DNA from: Orobanche coerulescens
Taxonomy: Eukaryota > Streptophyta > Magnoliopsida > Lamiales > Orobanchaceae
Direction of reading: 5' to 3'
Assembly: GCA_033398695.1 (NCBI GenBank)
Contig: CM065818.1
Location: forward strand, 53,600,001 to 53,664,000
Length of the DNA stretch: 64,000 bases
The translations under genes were made by a program, and so were the position numbers. This document shows, piece by piece, positions 51,870-64,000 of the stretch. Under the pieces are notes generated by a model. That model searched no databases, had not been told where the DNA came from, and was given only the letters and a program-made list of their open reading frames with translations. How positions within the stretch are numbered: the first letter of the stretch is position 1; each line of letters opens with the position of its first letter.

Positions 51870-54582
51870 TGTAACACCACAAACTAGGCGGATATTACAG
51901 TGCCATGGACCCCCGACTGGGATCCACTAGGCGAATGAAAACTGATGAATTACACAGGGTAAATGTAGTACCAAACCACATTACAACAATAATTACTCCG
52001 ATGAGGAGTTTCATACAACACATCCAGGATATTTCAGAATATATGTATATTTTATATGGAGATAAAATATACAATACTAAGTGAAATGAGTATTCAAACG
52101 GAATGTCTGCAGCGGAATAAATGAAAGAAACATAAATGACTGAAAGGAATGGGCCCCCCTTCTAGTATCATTTGGACTCCTCGTCGTCAACGTGCTCTCC
52201 CTGTGCCTTTGCCTTGCCATGACCTGAAAAACAATATCCCCAAACGGGGTCAGTTATACAGAACAACAATCCTCAAGAGTTGAATAAACACAATCATATA
52301 TATATGTAGTATAAACCACAAGTTCGATCAAAATGAATCGGTTAGATTATAACCCAATCTGGTTGAAAACATACGCAATCAAACATGATGTATGAATCAA
52401 CTAACAGTACGGCTCAAAGGGTGGCGCCACACTACGCCCGGGATGGAAATGTGTCCGTGCACAAGCCACCAACGAGTATCGATCGAATACACGTGTGGTC
52501 TTGTACCTGTCGATCTCACGAAGCAATCGACTCGTGTGCACGATCAATGTGAGGCCAACAACCAACACACGACATAAATGTGCCCGACATGAAAATCCTA
52601 CACATACCAACCGCACGCCAAGTATGACCGGAATGCCACGATATAACAAAAGTGACATCGGAAACGAATAATGACTCACCGAGATGAAATGATAGTGAAA
52701 TGAATGATAGCTCAATGAAATGTTTGGAACCGTCGTTCCTTGTGACTGAAGTGATTAATTGACAATGACAAGTTTTGATACGGTTAACACAATGATGAAT
52801 GAGTTATGATTATGAATGAACAACAACAAAAGGAAATGAATATCCTTTTAACTGAGTAAGAATCAACTTACACAACACCGGTGACAATTATCCTTCCACG
52901 AACAACGTCCTAATTGAGTTATCGGTCGCTCGAACAACCTTGAATTATACAATATCCAACAACCCGTTCAATATACGAATCAAACACGAATATAACGAAC
53001 TCAAAACGTCGATACGATTAAACCAAGTTCATTGGGGCATTATATCGAATACGTTGAGGCCAAACTCCGATTGTTTACAATCAAATCTCAATATGCCATT
53101 ATCAAATCCCCCAAGAAGTGTTTCAAACCAACAAACATCTTCCAAATGATCAATAATCCAAAATGAATATCCGAAAACGTGATTATAACGACAATGAATC
53201 GAAAACCCCCAATTTCAACTCGATATTCAAATTGTTCTTGAATAATCCCTCAATAATCCCATGAATCCTTATACAAACTCATAATCATATACATATCCCT
53301 TCATATAACATGATTATAACGTCCAAAACATCATATCTCAACACAAAATCGAAATCCAAGATGTTGAAAAAATTACCTCTTGAAGATCCAACCACTTCGA
53401 TTCGATGAACACGAGTTAAAACGAGTATCCAAGCTTCCCAAATGAATGAAGATGATGAAAATTACACACTCAAATGATTGATGATGGCAAAATCTCTCCC
53501 TCAACCCTTTCTCTCGGATAAAAGTTGGAGAAATGAAGAAATGAGGAAAAATGTCCTGGCCAAATCCTTATATACTGCCGGAAGTTACGGCCGTAACTCG
53601 GCCCTCTTACGGCCGTAACATTCCAGGTCAACGGCCTTACGGCCGTAACCGGCCAACTCGTACGGCCGTAACTCGGCTTCGTCCAAAAGCCTGCCGACAG
53701 ACTTACGGCCCTAACCGCTCCTGAGTTACGGGCGTAACTCGCCTTCGTCAAAAACATCTGCCGACATCCTTACGGCCGTACCCGCACACCTTACGGGCAT
53801 AACTCGGATGATACGGCCGTATCCTGCCAAACTTACGGGCGTAAGCCCCCTTCGTCGAAAATGACCAGGCACCTTGCTTGCAGCGTACGGCCGTATCCGG
53901 CCAAGCCTTACGGCCGTACCTTCCTCGACTTACGGCCGTATGCCGCAACCCTTACGGCCGTAAGTCCCCCCTTGCCCGACAACACCTGAATTTACGAAGA
54001 TCACTTACGGCCGTATCCAACCCTCCTTACGGCCGTAATTTGCCTTCGGCCAAAATGCCTGGGCAGCCTGCTGGACCACGTACGGCCGTAACCGGCCAAG
54101 CCTTACGGCCGTACCTGCTCAACTTACGGCCGTATTCCGAAACCTTACGGCCGTAAGTCCCGTTCGTCCAAAATGGCCTGAAATCAACGAACCCTTGTTA
54201 CGGCCGTAACCCAAAGTCCTTACGGCCGTAACTCAATGCTGGCCAAGGTGAAAAATCCGATAACTCCGATTCCTCGCTACGACTGATGAATGATCCGACA
54301 TATCATACGAATGTGAAATGAACAAGTCTAACACAAGCCAAAGATGATACTCTCAGTACAAGGCTATCAATCACAATGAAAATGATAATACTCCCGTCTC
54401 GATCTATAAACAGAGATGAAATGACGATCGGTAACTGATATACGATTACAACATGCCAACAGTGATCGCAAATGAATGATTCATGAATGATGAGTGATTA
54501 TTAATGAGTGAAAATTACTGAGTGACAATTACAGACTGATAATTACTGAATGAAAATGAATGAATTACAACAGGGTATTACA
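51870..54582 (-). repeat. Tek2 5' LTR
   Basis: 2713 bp. Minus strand starts TGTAATACCCTG and ends GTGGTGTTACA. TTACGGCCGTAA array at 53585-54231, TATA box (TATATAAGG on the minus strand) at about 53567-53575, and the short CATTCAGTAATT-like direct repeats at the LTR start (about 54490-54560). Outside the array it is similar to the Tek1 LTR, for example around GGTTGTTCGAGCGACCGA. Confidence 0.93.
53585..54231 (-). repeat. Array of about 22 TTACGGCCGTAA palindromes, Tek2 5' LTR
   Basis: Same sites and order as in the 3' LTR, with more of them perfect; several C-to-T type losses in the 3' LTR (TTATGGCCGTAA, GTACAGCCATAT) are intact here. Confidence 0.88.
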
Positions 54583-54587
54583 CCGTC
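54583..54587 (+). repeat. Target-site duplication of Tek2, right copy
   Basis: CCGTC, partner of 35686-35690. Confidence 0.93.
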
Positions 54588-55432
54588 CATTTCTCATGAC
54601 CTCTGACAATCTCCCACGCCCTGGTATGAGTAAATTGTCTTTTTCTTGCTGTATAGAAATCCATTTCAGCTTGCCTCACCACGTCCAAGTCGTTGCACCC
54701 ACTAGCCTTAGCACGTTTCTACATTATATACAAAATAATGTAATTGTAAATAAAAAGTATAGATTATGTAAAATAAAAAGTATAGCTAAAAAAAATTTAA
54801 TTGTAAATAATAAAGTATAGATTATGTAATTGTACCGCTTGGAGGTAGTAGCCGTTGAAAATACCCATGGCCGTGTTCATTGCTCTCCACTTGGTATTCA
54901 ACGCATGAAATGTTCGTGAACTCGAACCCAAAGTTGCCTCGTAATGCTCGAGAATCCGTTTCCAAAAACCGTCGGACTTTTGTTCATTACCGACAACACC
55001 ACATTCGGAGATTTGAACCCATGCTTTCGCCAAAGCCTCCTCTTGTGTCGGCGTCCAAACTTCACGGGGCCTCCTCCCGGCGAAAGCTTTTTTCTTCCCT
55101 CTCGGATCGACTTCTTGAACTTCCTCATCTTCGTCTTCTTCGTTTGGTAGTGGTTGTATTTCGGGTACGTACTCTACGTCTTCACTAAGGTTTTCGAACG
55201 GGGAAAACTCGCTTATAGCAGTGATGTTGTAGTGTTGTGGATTCAATTGAGTAGGACCCATATTATATTGGAAAAATTGTGGAGATTGGGGTTGTGGAAC
55301 ATAAAATTGATTCGGGGATGGTTGAGAATAAAATTGGCTAAATCCTAACGGAGTTTGTTTTGGTTGATTCGGGGATGGTTGAGACCGACCTTGACGCGAG
55401 GTGAAAGTTTTTTTACCTCTCCTTGGATCCAT
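54588..55432 (-). pseudogene. Myb/SANT-like gene, N-terminal part with one intron (split by Tek2)
   Basis: Exon 1 runs from ATG 55432 to about 54836: a Pro/Gln/Ser-rich N-terminus (QPSPNQPKQTPLGFSQFY), an acidic stretch (NEEDEDEEVQEVD), then the Myb/SANT-like domain WTPTQEEALAKAWVQISE ... SDGFWKRILEHYEA ... RTFHALNTKWRAMN. A 117-bp intron (donor GT at 54835-54834, acceptor AG at 54720-54719) leads to exon 2, KRAKASGCNDLDVVRQAEMD ... RAWEIVRGHEKWTV, cut by Tek2. The rest is at 35271-35690. Such proteins are the DNA-binding partners of PIF/Harbinger transposases and also occur as host genes; no transposase is visible here. Confidence 0.82.
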
Positions 55433-55829
55433 AGGTTGGTGTTTTTGAAAGATTAGTGTGTGTTGTTATTTGTGTTGTGTGTTTTTATTTTGAAAAATGA
55501 GGTGCAAGTTTAGGTGTTAAATAGGAATTTTTTTTTGGCTAAATGTAGCCGTTTATTAACGTTACACACCAACCCAATGTATACTTTTCCAATGTTCAAA
55601 CGCGGGTTCCCAGCTCGAATTTCTTACCCGATGCCCATACTCGATGTACACGGGGTGGTGTACCCGCTCGAGTAGTTGAACTCGATTGGGTACCCGCGTA
55701 CCACTCCGTCCTCCCTTATACCTTCTGATGATCGTTCCTTTGTTATTCAACACAAAATCACCAAGGCAATCATGGGTCAAGGGCACATTGGGGATGGACT
55801 TTATGTTCTTGATCGTGGTGAAGAGGCTT
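55433..55829 (-). other. Upstream flank of the Myb/SANT-like gene
   Basis: The minus strand has CCTATTTAAC at 55525-55516, a plausible TATA region about 85 bp before the ATG. Farther out, 55562-55829 contains a 91-codon open frame of unknown nature that continues into Tek3 and has no domain I recognise. Confidence 0.4.
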
Positions 55830-58120
55830 TGTAACACCCCAAATTAGACGGCTATTATAGTGTCGTGGACCCCCGACTGGGACCCACCAGGTGAATGAAA
55901 AATTATTGAATTAACTAATATAACTCTGGTACCGAACCATATTATATTATCAATTACTTCGATGAGGAGTTTCGAGTACAATACACCCAAGAATACAGAA
56001 TACATATATATTTAATATGAAGATCAAATACACAACACTTAACAAAATGAACATCCAAACGGAAACTGCTGCGGAAATACAAATGAAGAAACATAAATGA
56101 CTGAAAGGACTGGGGGCCCCTACTAGTATCACTGGGACTCCTCGCCGTCAACGTTATCTTCCTGTGCTTTTGCCTTGCCATGACCTAAAAAAAACAACAT
56201 CTCAATAGGTAAGTTACACAGAACAACAATCCTCAAGAGTTGAACAAGCACAATCATTACATATCTTAGATGAAATCAAGCTGAAGAGGAGCATCATAGT
56301 ACGCCCGTAATGGGACGTGCAAATTCACAAGACGAGTGTCTGGACACACCCGCACTTGTACCTAATTAGTCTCACGAAGTTACGTTACCATGTGCACAGT
56401 CCAGTGTGTCGGTGAACCCGCATCACATGACTATCGTGTGCCCGACTAAAAATTCTACACATAACCATCCGGCAAGGCAATATGATCCCAGAAAGTCACA
56501 AGAACAAAAGTGACCATGGTGAATATTAATGAATAACAATCCGACAAGGGTCAAGAATGACTCATCGAGATGAAAAAATAATGAAATGAATGATAGCTCA
56601 CTGAAATGGTTGGAACTATCGTTCCTCATGAATTGAATGATTAGATTGATAATTACAAGTCTCAACATGATTAATATACCATGAATGAATTATGAATATG
56701 AATGAACAACAACGAAAGGAATGAGTATCCTTTTAACCGAGTAAGAATTAACTTACACAAATACCGATGAAGAAAAGTCCTTCCCTCGAACAAACGTCCT
56801 AAGTGGAAATATCGGTTGCTCGAACAACTTTGAATAACACAATTACCAATAATCCGCTTAATATACGAATCAATCATGATCACAACCAACTCAAAAGTCG
56901 ATACAACAATATCCAAATTCATTGGGGCATTATAACAAACACATTGTAACCAATATTCAATTGTATCGATACCAAACCTCCAAGGAGTGATTCAATCCAA
57001 TAAAACATCTTCAACACAATCAATAATCCAATAAGAATACACAATTCGAGATTTCAACAACATCTAATCGAAATTCCGAATTCCAAAATTCAACATTCAA
57101 AGTGTTCTTGAATAATTCTCCAACAATCCAATGATAATTCGAAGAAACTCATAATCATATGTATATCTCTTTACATATCATGATTATGACATCCAAAACA
57201 TCATATTCCATCTCAAAATCGAATTCTAAGGGTGGGAGAAAATTACCTTTGAAGATCCAAATCTTCGATCCGTCGAAACTTGTGTTAATTGACTTCCCAA
57301 GCTCCACAACGAAGTAAAGATGATTAAACATGAACACATAAGTGTTTGATAATGAAAAACCTCCCCCAAAATATCTCTCTCTGGGAACCAAAATGAAGAA
57401 GTGATGAAATGAGAACAAAAACCCTGTTCATCTTTTTAAATACTACACAGAGTTACGACCGTTACAAAGCTTCGTCGTAAAAAACAATAATGCCCGCATT
57501 GTCCGAGTTACGGCCATACCATAACTACCTTACGGCCGTAACAACAGTTCGTTGAGAAAATCTCATGAAAACCAATAACAACACTTACGGCCGTATCCTG
57601 CCAAACTTACGGCCGTAAGTTGTCTTCTTTGACAACAACTCCTGAACCAACGAATGCATGCTACGGCCGTAACCTTGAAGTCATATGGCCGTACCTTCCT
57701 TCTTACGTCCGTATGACGTCTTCATCCAGAAAAATCTCAAATCCTACGAATGCATGTTACGTCCGTAATGCATGATAAGTTACGACTGTAACTCATTGCT
57801 GGAAATGATAACAATCCGACAACTCCGTCTTCTCGTTACAATGATGAATGATCCGACATACAATACTTGCATGAATGTAGTTAAGTCCAATAACATGCAA
57901 TAGATGATACTTCCAACATAAGACTACCAATCACGATGATTATGATAATATTCTCATCTCGATTCTCAAACGGAGTTGAATGACGACTGGTAATTGATAC
58001 ACGGCTCAAAGAACGCCAACGATGAATACAATGAATGAACGTGAATGATGAATGATCATTAATGAGTGAAAAAATTACTGAGTGACACTTTACTGAATGA
58101 ATTTACAACCGGGTATTACA
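55830..58120 (-). repeat. Tek3 3' LTR
   Basis: 2291 bp, shorter than in Tek2, mainly because the palindrome array is smaller. Minus strand starts TGTAATACCCGGTTGTAAAT and ends GGGGTGTTACA. TATA-like GTATTTAAAAAG on the minus strand at 57442-57431, right after the array. Confidence 0.92.
57453..57791 (-). repeat. Smaller, decayed TTACGGCCGTAA array in Tek3 3' LTR
   Basis: About twelve sites, of which only a few are perfect (for example near 57531 and 57585); others read TTACGACCGTTA, TTACGTCCGTAA, TTACGACTGTAA. Same motif as Tek2 on the same LTR backbone, with about half the number of copies. Confidence 0.8.
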
Positions 58121-58124
58121 TACT

Positions 58125-59344
58125 CCCCCCATTAAAAAGAGTTTCGTCCTTGAAACTAAGGATCGAACAATTCGGGATAACTCTCCCGCATACTATCCTC
58201 GGTTTCCCAAGTAGCCTCTTCGACTCCGTGTCTAGACCACTGAATTTTAACTAAAGGAATCGTCTTATTCCTCAACTGTTTGATACGTCACTCTTAGACT
58301 CGTACAGGACGCTCCTCGTACGAATGATCATCCGCGATCTCGATTTCATCGAACTGAAGTATGTGACTCGGGTCGGCAACATACTTCTGCAACTTAGAGA
58401 CGTGAAACACATTATGAATTCGGCTCAACGCCGGAGGTAAAGCCAATCGATAAGCTAGACTGCCTACTCGATCCAAAATCTCAAACGGTCCAATGAATCT
58501 CGGACTCAACTTTCCCCGCTTCCTGAAATGGAAGATACCTCGACTCGGGATACCTTGACCAAAACGTGGTCACCTGCCTCGAACTCTAATGGTCGACGAC
58601 GATTATCTGCATATTATTTTTGTCGACTCTGAGCGGTCAACAAACGACTCCTGATCAAAGTTACCTTCTCGCGGGCGGCTATAAGCATATCGAGCTCGGT
58701 GCTGATTGATTCTGATAAGTCATCCCAACACAAGGGAAATTGACAACGACGACCGTATAAGTCCTCGTAAGGTGCCATCTTAATCGAAGCATGCCAGCTA
58801 TTATTGTATGTGAACTCAATCAACGGTAGTTGGGCTTCCCAATCGTCTTTCCAATCGAGAACACATGCTCTCAACATGTCCTCCAACATCTGAATGGTTC
58901 GCTCTAATTGTCCGTCGGATTAAGGATGAAAAGCTGTGCTGAAATTTAGATGAGTTCCCATGGCACGATGAACTGATTTCTAAAAATGTGACACGAATCG
59001 TCCGTCACGATCAGAAACGATACTCTTAGGAGTACCGTGCAATCTCACGATCTCTTTAATGAATAACTGTTTAAGTCTCTCAGGACCCCACGTATCCTTA
59101 ATCTCAAGGAAATGAGCTGACTTAGTTAAATGGTCCACAATTACTCAAATTGTATTCATACCACGACGACTCGTCGGCAAACTCGTGATGAAGTCCATTG
59201 AAATATCCTCCCACTTCCACTCTGGAATAGGGAGCGGTTTCAGCATACCCGCTGGTCGCTGATGTTCATCTTGACTTGCTGATAGGTTAAACATCTCGAA
59301 ACAAATTCTGTGACTTTTCGCTTCATATTACTCCACCAGTAATT
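58125..59344 (-). pseudogene. Tek3 integrase and chromodomain region
   Basis: C-terminal part [20 protein letters not shown] and [16 protein letters not shown] (58294-58509) ends at a stop at RPVRV, inside the start of the chromodomain; the remaining chromodomain sequence follows without an open frame. Core pieces QLPLIEFTYNNSWHASIKM (58614-58889) and the catalytic DD region near 59000-59240 are in separate frames. A TAG at 58980-58982 equals the Tek2 stop at 47455-47457. Confidence 0.85.
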
Positions 59345-60370
59345 TTATTTCAAGTCTTTGTACATCTTGCTAGACCCCGGATGGATAGAATAAAGGGTAG
59401 CATGGGCCTCTCTCAAAATTGAGTTTTTCAACTCGTCATCCGCCGGAACGCATAACTGGTTCTTAAATCGCAAAAGTCCATTCTCGTGGACCACGAATCC
59501 ATGGGCTTTCCCCTGAGCCACATCCTCTCGGATGCGCAACAAAAATGGATCTGAACCCTGATTCACTTTGATCGCCTCCTCAAGTGGCGATGAAATCTCT
59601 AACATGCAAAACTGCCTTTGCACTCGCTGTAACCAGACCTCGATCTCGGGTCTTAGGAATTCCTGTTGAAGCTCCTTCTGAACTGTTAAACGAGCAAGCA
59701 TTTTGCTCCTGAACAGAATTACGACTCAAGGCGTCGGCGACAATGTTCGCCTTGCGTGGGTGGTACAATATCTCAATATCATAATCTTTCATTAGTTCCA
59801 ACCACCATCTCTGTCGCATATTTAACTCCTTCTTAGTAAATATATACTTCAAACTCTTATGATCGGTGAAAATCTGACAGGTGACGCCATAAAGATAATG
59901 ACGCCAAATCTTCAATGCGAAAACTACGGCTGCTAGCTCCAGGTCGTGGGTCGGATAATTGACCTCGTAAGGTCACAGTTCCTGCGAAGCATAGGCAATA
60001 ACTTTCCCATTCTGCATTAGTACACATCCGAGACCATGTCCGGACGCGTCACTATGAACCACGAATCCTTACGTCCCTTTTGGGAAAGAAAGGACAGGCG
60101 CTGAAATTAAACGGCTCTTGAGCTCTTCAAAACTTTGTTGACATGCGTCAGACCACGTGTATTTCTTATCCTTCCGCCAAAGGTTCATCATAGGTTGAGC
60201 GAATTTAGAAAATCCTTCCATAAATCGCTGGTAATAGCCTGCTAGTCCGAGAAAGCTTCGGATTTCCTTTTCTTCGGAGGTTGCCAATCTCGGATAGCCT
60301 CTGTCTTTTGAGGGTCGACGCGTACTCCATCTGATGAAATCATATGTCCAAGAAACGTCAACTCAGACAT
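59345..60370 (-). pseudogene. Tek3 RNase H and integrase N-terminus
   Basis: [25 protein letters not shown] RT connection (60069-60287), RNase H pieces ([20 protein letters not shown], 59580-59915), then HPGSSKMYKDLK at 59345. At least four frame breaks; a small deletion near 60275 removed the NV of the KNVKEIRSF motif. Confidence 0.85.
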
Positions 60371-61657
60371 TCAGAACTCACATTTGAAAACTTTTCCATT
60401 GAGTTGCTCTCGTCTCAACACGTCGAGAACCTGATGAAAGTGAACTCTGTGCTCCTCTCGGTCACGAGAATAAATCAAAATATCGTCTATGAAAACAACC
60501 ACGAACTGATCTAAATAGTTAATGAAAACTCGGTTCATCAACTCCATGAATACAACAAGTGCATTAGTTAACCCAAACGGCATTACTACAAACTCGTAAT
60601 GCCCATAGCGTGTTCGAAACACCGTCCTTGCGATATCCGACTCTCGAATTCGCAATTGATGATACCCAGATCTTAAATCGATCTTGGAAAATACTGAAGC
60701 TCCCTGAAGTTGTTCTAAAAGATAATCAATATGGGGTAGGGGATATTTATTCTTGATCGTCACCCTGTTAAACTCTCGATAATCAATACACAAGCGAAAT
60801 GGATCGTCCTTCTTCTTGACAAATAACACTGGTGCTCCCCACGGGGATGCACTTGGTCGGATATAACCTTTCTCGGTCAATTCCTCCAGTTGATTCTTCA
60901 ATTCCTGCATTTTGGTCGGGGTCATCCGATACGGTGCCTTCGATAATGGGGACGTACCAGGCTCCAACTCTATCGTGAATTCCACATCTCTCTGTGGAGG
61001 CAAACCAAGTAACTCGTTTGGAAATACTTCGGCGTATTCTCTCACTACAGGAATATCCGCCAACATCACTAATGATTTCTCGGTCTTGGTCATATAGCAC
61101 CAATAACCAACACACCCCTGATTGAGTAATTTCACTGCCTTCATCATATTAATAACTTTTCCAGAACGACTGGGGTTACCCCCCTGAAATACACACTCGA
61201 CTCCATCGTATGAAACAATAGTGACCATACGCTTACGGACACTAAGGATGACATCGTGACGATCCATCCAATCAATAGCCAAAATAACGTCGTCTCTAGG
61301 TAAATCCACCACGATTAGGTCTGCCAGCCATACACGGCCATTAAGCTGAATCGGACAATTCTTAACTTCATGATTCCCGATAATTCTTCTACCGTCTGGT
61401 AGGCCGATGACATAAGGTTCACAACTAGTAGCACTATCCAGATGAAGTCTACTCAAGCATGATTCGGAAATGAATGAATGCGATGTACCAGTATCAAAAA
61501 GGGTACACACAAGTTGAGATAAAATTTTGAGTGTACCCGAGATCATTCGGGCCTCTGGATCGTCGGTCCTCTTCATCTCATAAATTCGGCGCTTGCCGGC
61601 CCCTGAACCAGATGCTCCTGTCTGATAGCTGTGGGATCTGCCTTTGTTTGCTCCCAT
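60371..61657 (-). pseudogene. Tek3 protease and reverse transcriptase
   Basis: The longest open frame of this element (428 codons). Protease motif [12 protein letters not shown] (Ala to Thr after the DTG), [14 protein letters not shown], linker [15 protein letters not shown] with [32 protein letters not shown], the catalytic [11 protein letters not shown] intact, and an abrupt stop after KVFKCEF. Confidence 0.92.
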
Positions 61658-62872
61658 TGTCTTAAAAGATACGGACTGAGTGGCCTGATTCTGAACCGCT
61701 GACTGCTTCGGGGCTTGAGATGACGTCGGAGTAGATTTGGGTCTCTTCGGCAGAAATGGGTCTTATGCCCGACATTCCCACAGTTGTTACACGTGATAGT
61801 ATGCCTCAGACACTTAGTGCTGAAATGACCCTACTCTCCACAGTTAAAACATGTGATGGATGAACTGGCCACTTGGGACTGAGACTCCGCAGGTTTAGGC
61901 GCCATAGGCAGTCACTCAGAAAAAAGTAGGGCCCACACGAGGCCTCTTGAAGGTTGCCTGACTGCCTTCGGACTGATTATGATTCTTTGATTTCTTGCTA
62001 GCAGATGAAGGTTGTTGCTTAGCAATTTCCTTAGCAGTAAGCTCATAAGTAAGAGCTTTCTCGATGAATTCGGCCAGAGTGGTGCAATTATGATTAAGCA
62101 ACTGCATCCGCATACGAGGTTTCAACCTCTTACTGATACTTGATCGTATCCACCTCGGAGTGGATAATGGATGAGGCGAAGGGAAGAAGCTCCTGAAACT
62201 TCTCGGCGATGACGAGAACATCATCTTCTGCTGAGGGGTCGGGAATGAGTAATTCCGATAACTTGGCCTCCCTGAGTGGGGCCGAATAATACCTTTCCAT
62301 CATGAGAGTGTTAAACTGGTCCCAAGTGCAAGATCCGTCGGTGGGCTTCAAAGATAGCCACCATGAGTGAGCGCTCTTACCCAGATAGTAAGTCGCGACT
62401 GAAACTTTGTGCCCTTCGGGACAATCCACCATAGCAAATAGTTTCTCAAAGTGTTCAAGCCAGTGAACAATATCCGCCGGCTCAGACGAGCCCTCGAAAG
62501 TAGGTGGTCTCTGGCGTGAGATGTCGCCAATAATACTGCTCACACCCCTTGCCTCTGAGGTGGCGGCGGAGGAGCCTGTTGATTCTGAGCGGTTGAGTTC
62601 TGCATCGTCTCCATCATACATGCCATCTGAGTCATCTGGTCCATCATGCCCTGTATAAAAGTGAGTGGATCAACCCGGACACCTTCCAATTGAGCTGTAT
62701 CTTGGATACAACTCCTTGATGATGAATGATCATCTCCGGGTGAATGAGTGGCAGTGTCGCTGCTTGTTGAATTAGCATTATTCCTCGCATTCGCGCAGGT
62801 ATTCACATGAGCTCCGGGGTTTCGGCCTGCACCGCGGCCTCTTCCCCTGCGTCCTATGACAGCTCTCTCCAT
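61658..62872 (-). pseudogene. Tek3 gag
   Basis: ATG at 62872; a frame of 110 codons ends at a small deletion near 62550. The gag domain continues at 62621-62130 (VHWLEHFEKLFAMVDCPEG) and 62224-61916. The first zinc knuckle has an internal TAG (CFNCGE-stop-GHFSTKC, near 61830); the second reads [14 protein letters not shown]. Confidence 0.88.
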
Positions 62873-63373
62873 ACTGAAGTAGGAAAGTCACATAATAATT
62901 ATAGATCTCACATGAGTACCACATTATGATTACGTTATGAAGTGATAATAATGAGCATATGCGCTCTAACACAATGATTACATGAAGGATCAACTGAGGT
63001 GACATGATTATCTGATGAAATTCTTGAAATGATTATCTTGAACAAGTTAACAAGATTGATAATACGATCCACAAGATCAACAACTGAGCAATGAAATGAA
63101 CCGAGTGATTAATGAGTTAACATGATCGACATGATCAAAAATGAAAATGATGATTGACAATTGTTTACTGATGAATGATTAATGAGTGATTCTTATTGCC
63201 AGAAATTATACCATGGCGTTAAAAATCTTACATTTCTTTCGGTCTGAGGGGCTTGGCGCTTGTACAGGTCACACGTGACGCGAAGGTCCAATGATACTAG
63301 TCTGATGAACGATGATTTCAAATGAGACATGACTCGGAAGGTAGTATTCAAAACCATGCTCCGATACCAACTC

Positions 63374-64000
63374 TGTAACACCCCAAACTAGGCGGCTATT
63401 ACAGTGTCGTGGACCCCCGACTGGGACCCACTAGGCGAATGAAAAATTAATGAATTAACTAATATAACTGCAGTACCGAACCACATTATATTATCAAATA
63501 CTCCGATGAGGAGTTTCAAGTACAATACACCCAAGAATACAGAATACATATATATTTCATATGAAGATGAAATACACAACATGGAACAAAATGAACATCC
63601 AAACGGAAACTGCATCGGAAATACAAATGAAGAAACATAAATGACTGAAAGGACTGGGGCCCCCTACTAGTATCACTGGGACTCCTCGCCGTCAACGTTC
63701 TCTTCCCGTGCTTTTGTCTTGACATGACCTAACAAAAACAACATCCCCAACAGGGTCAGTTACACAGAACAACAATCCTCAAGAGTTAAACAAGCACAAT
63801 CATTACATATCTTAGATGAAATCAAGCTGAAGAGGAGCATCATAGTACGCCCGTAATGGGACGTGCAAGTGCACAAAACGAGTGTCCGGACACACCCACA
63901 CTTGTACCTAATTAGTCTCACGTAGGCACGTTACCGTGTGCACAGTCCAGTGTGTCGGTGAACCCGTATCACATGACTATCGTGTGCCCGACTAAAAATT
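63374..64000 (-). repeat. Tek3 5' LTR, partial
   Basis: Only the 3' end of this LTR (in element orientation) lies in the window. Begins TGTAACACCCCAAACTAGG on the + strand and matches 55830 onward. The palindrome array and TATA box would be beyond position 64000. Confidence 0.9.

Larger units (their letters stand above)
35691..54582 (-). mobile_element. Tek2: near-complete Tekay-like chromovirus, minus strand
   Basis: With LARD1 and its extra target duplication removed it is about 10.7 kb. LTRs of about 2.7 kb, a primer binding site (TGGTATCGGAGCG on the minus strand, 51853-51865, one change from the initiator tRNA-Met site), gag, PR, RT, RH, IN with chromodomain, and a polypurine tract at 46605-46618. 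All domains are present, but stops and frameshifts occur in gag-PR, RT, RH-IN and IN. The insertion splits a Myb/SANT-like gene at CCGTC. The LTRs look only a few percent different by eye. Confidence 0.93.
55830..64000 (-). mobile_element. Tek3: Tekay-like chromovirus, minus strand, incomplete at the window end
   Basis: Close relative of Tek2 with the same domain order. 3' LTR 55830-58120, polypurine tract AATGGGGGGAGTA (minus strand) beside it, pol 58125-61657, gag up to 62872, leader to 63373, 5' LTR from 63374 beyond the window. The presumed left target duplication is GGCTT (55825-55829); its partner is not in the window. Heavily mutated, more than Tek2. Confidence 0.92.

Noticed and set aside
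55562..55837. 91-codon minus-strand frame as a host gene exon
   Set aside because: It starts inside the Tek3 LTR, has no recognised domain and no supporting splice or promoter signal, so it is kept only as unassigned flank.

Overview
This is a stretch of plant nuclear DNA, most likely from a eudicot, made almost entirely of nested transposable elements. The evidence is plant chromovirus (Tekay-like) and Athila-like LTR retrotransposons, Ty1/copia and L1-type LINE remains, primer binding sites for initiator tRNA-Met and tRNA-Asp, a CACTA-type DUF4216 remnant, and a spliced Myb/SANT-like gene of the PIF/Harbinger-associated type. No species can be named. No intact host gene and no convincing functional RNA gene was seen. 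Element names here (Tek1-3, LARD1, Ath1, Copia-1, L1a, L1b, Pal1, RU-A/B) are local labels.

Layout: (1) 1-12534: Copia-1 (+), split by the chromovirus Tek1 (315-9645, target duplication TTCTC/TTTTC); its 3' LTR ends at 12534. (2) 12690-27444: repeat unit RU-A, split by the Athila-like Ath1 (13487-27068, target duplication GCTAT), itself split by the L1-type LINE L1a (18225-23359, 15-bp target duplication). (3) 27445-32190: AT-rich relics, a CACTA DUF4216 remnant (-) and RU-B, a second copy of the RU-A unit. (4) 32195-34645: LINE L1b (-), split by Pal1, a 498-bp palindromic element with target duplication ATTAG; a copia protease fragment follows. (5) 34946-55432: a Myb/SANT-like gene (-) split by Tek2 (35691-54582, target duplication CCGTC), whose 3' LTR is split by LARD1 (35846-44037, target duplication ACATC). 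(6) 55830-64000: Tek3 (-), whose 5' LTR runs off the window.

The most striking pattern is in the LTR promoters. Each of the LTR families Tek1, Tek2/Tek3, LARD1 and Ath1 carries a cluster of 12-bp dyad-symmetric, CpG-containing motifs just upstream of a TATA box: TAGCGCACGCTA in Tek1 and LARD1, TTACGGCCGTAA in Tek2 and Tek3, GTGCCGCGGCAC in Ath1. Tek1 and Tek2 share coding region, LTR ends and flanking LTR sequence but carry different motifs, while LARD1 uses the Tek1 motif on a different LTR. Ath1 also has a second array inside its body, upstream of its 3' ORF. The motif looks like an exchangeable promoter module. Binding by a dimeric host factor, or methylation sensing, is inference.

The second unusual object is Pal1: two inverted LTR-like arms with a 26-bp spacer, inserted as one unit with a 5-bp target duplication. 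All protein-coding elements are damaged by stops, frameshifts or deletions. Copy counts of motifs were made by eye and are approximate.
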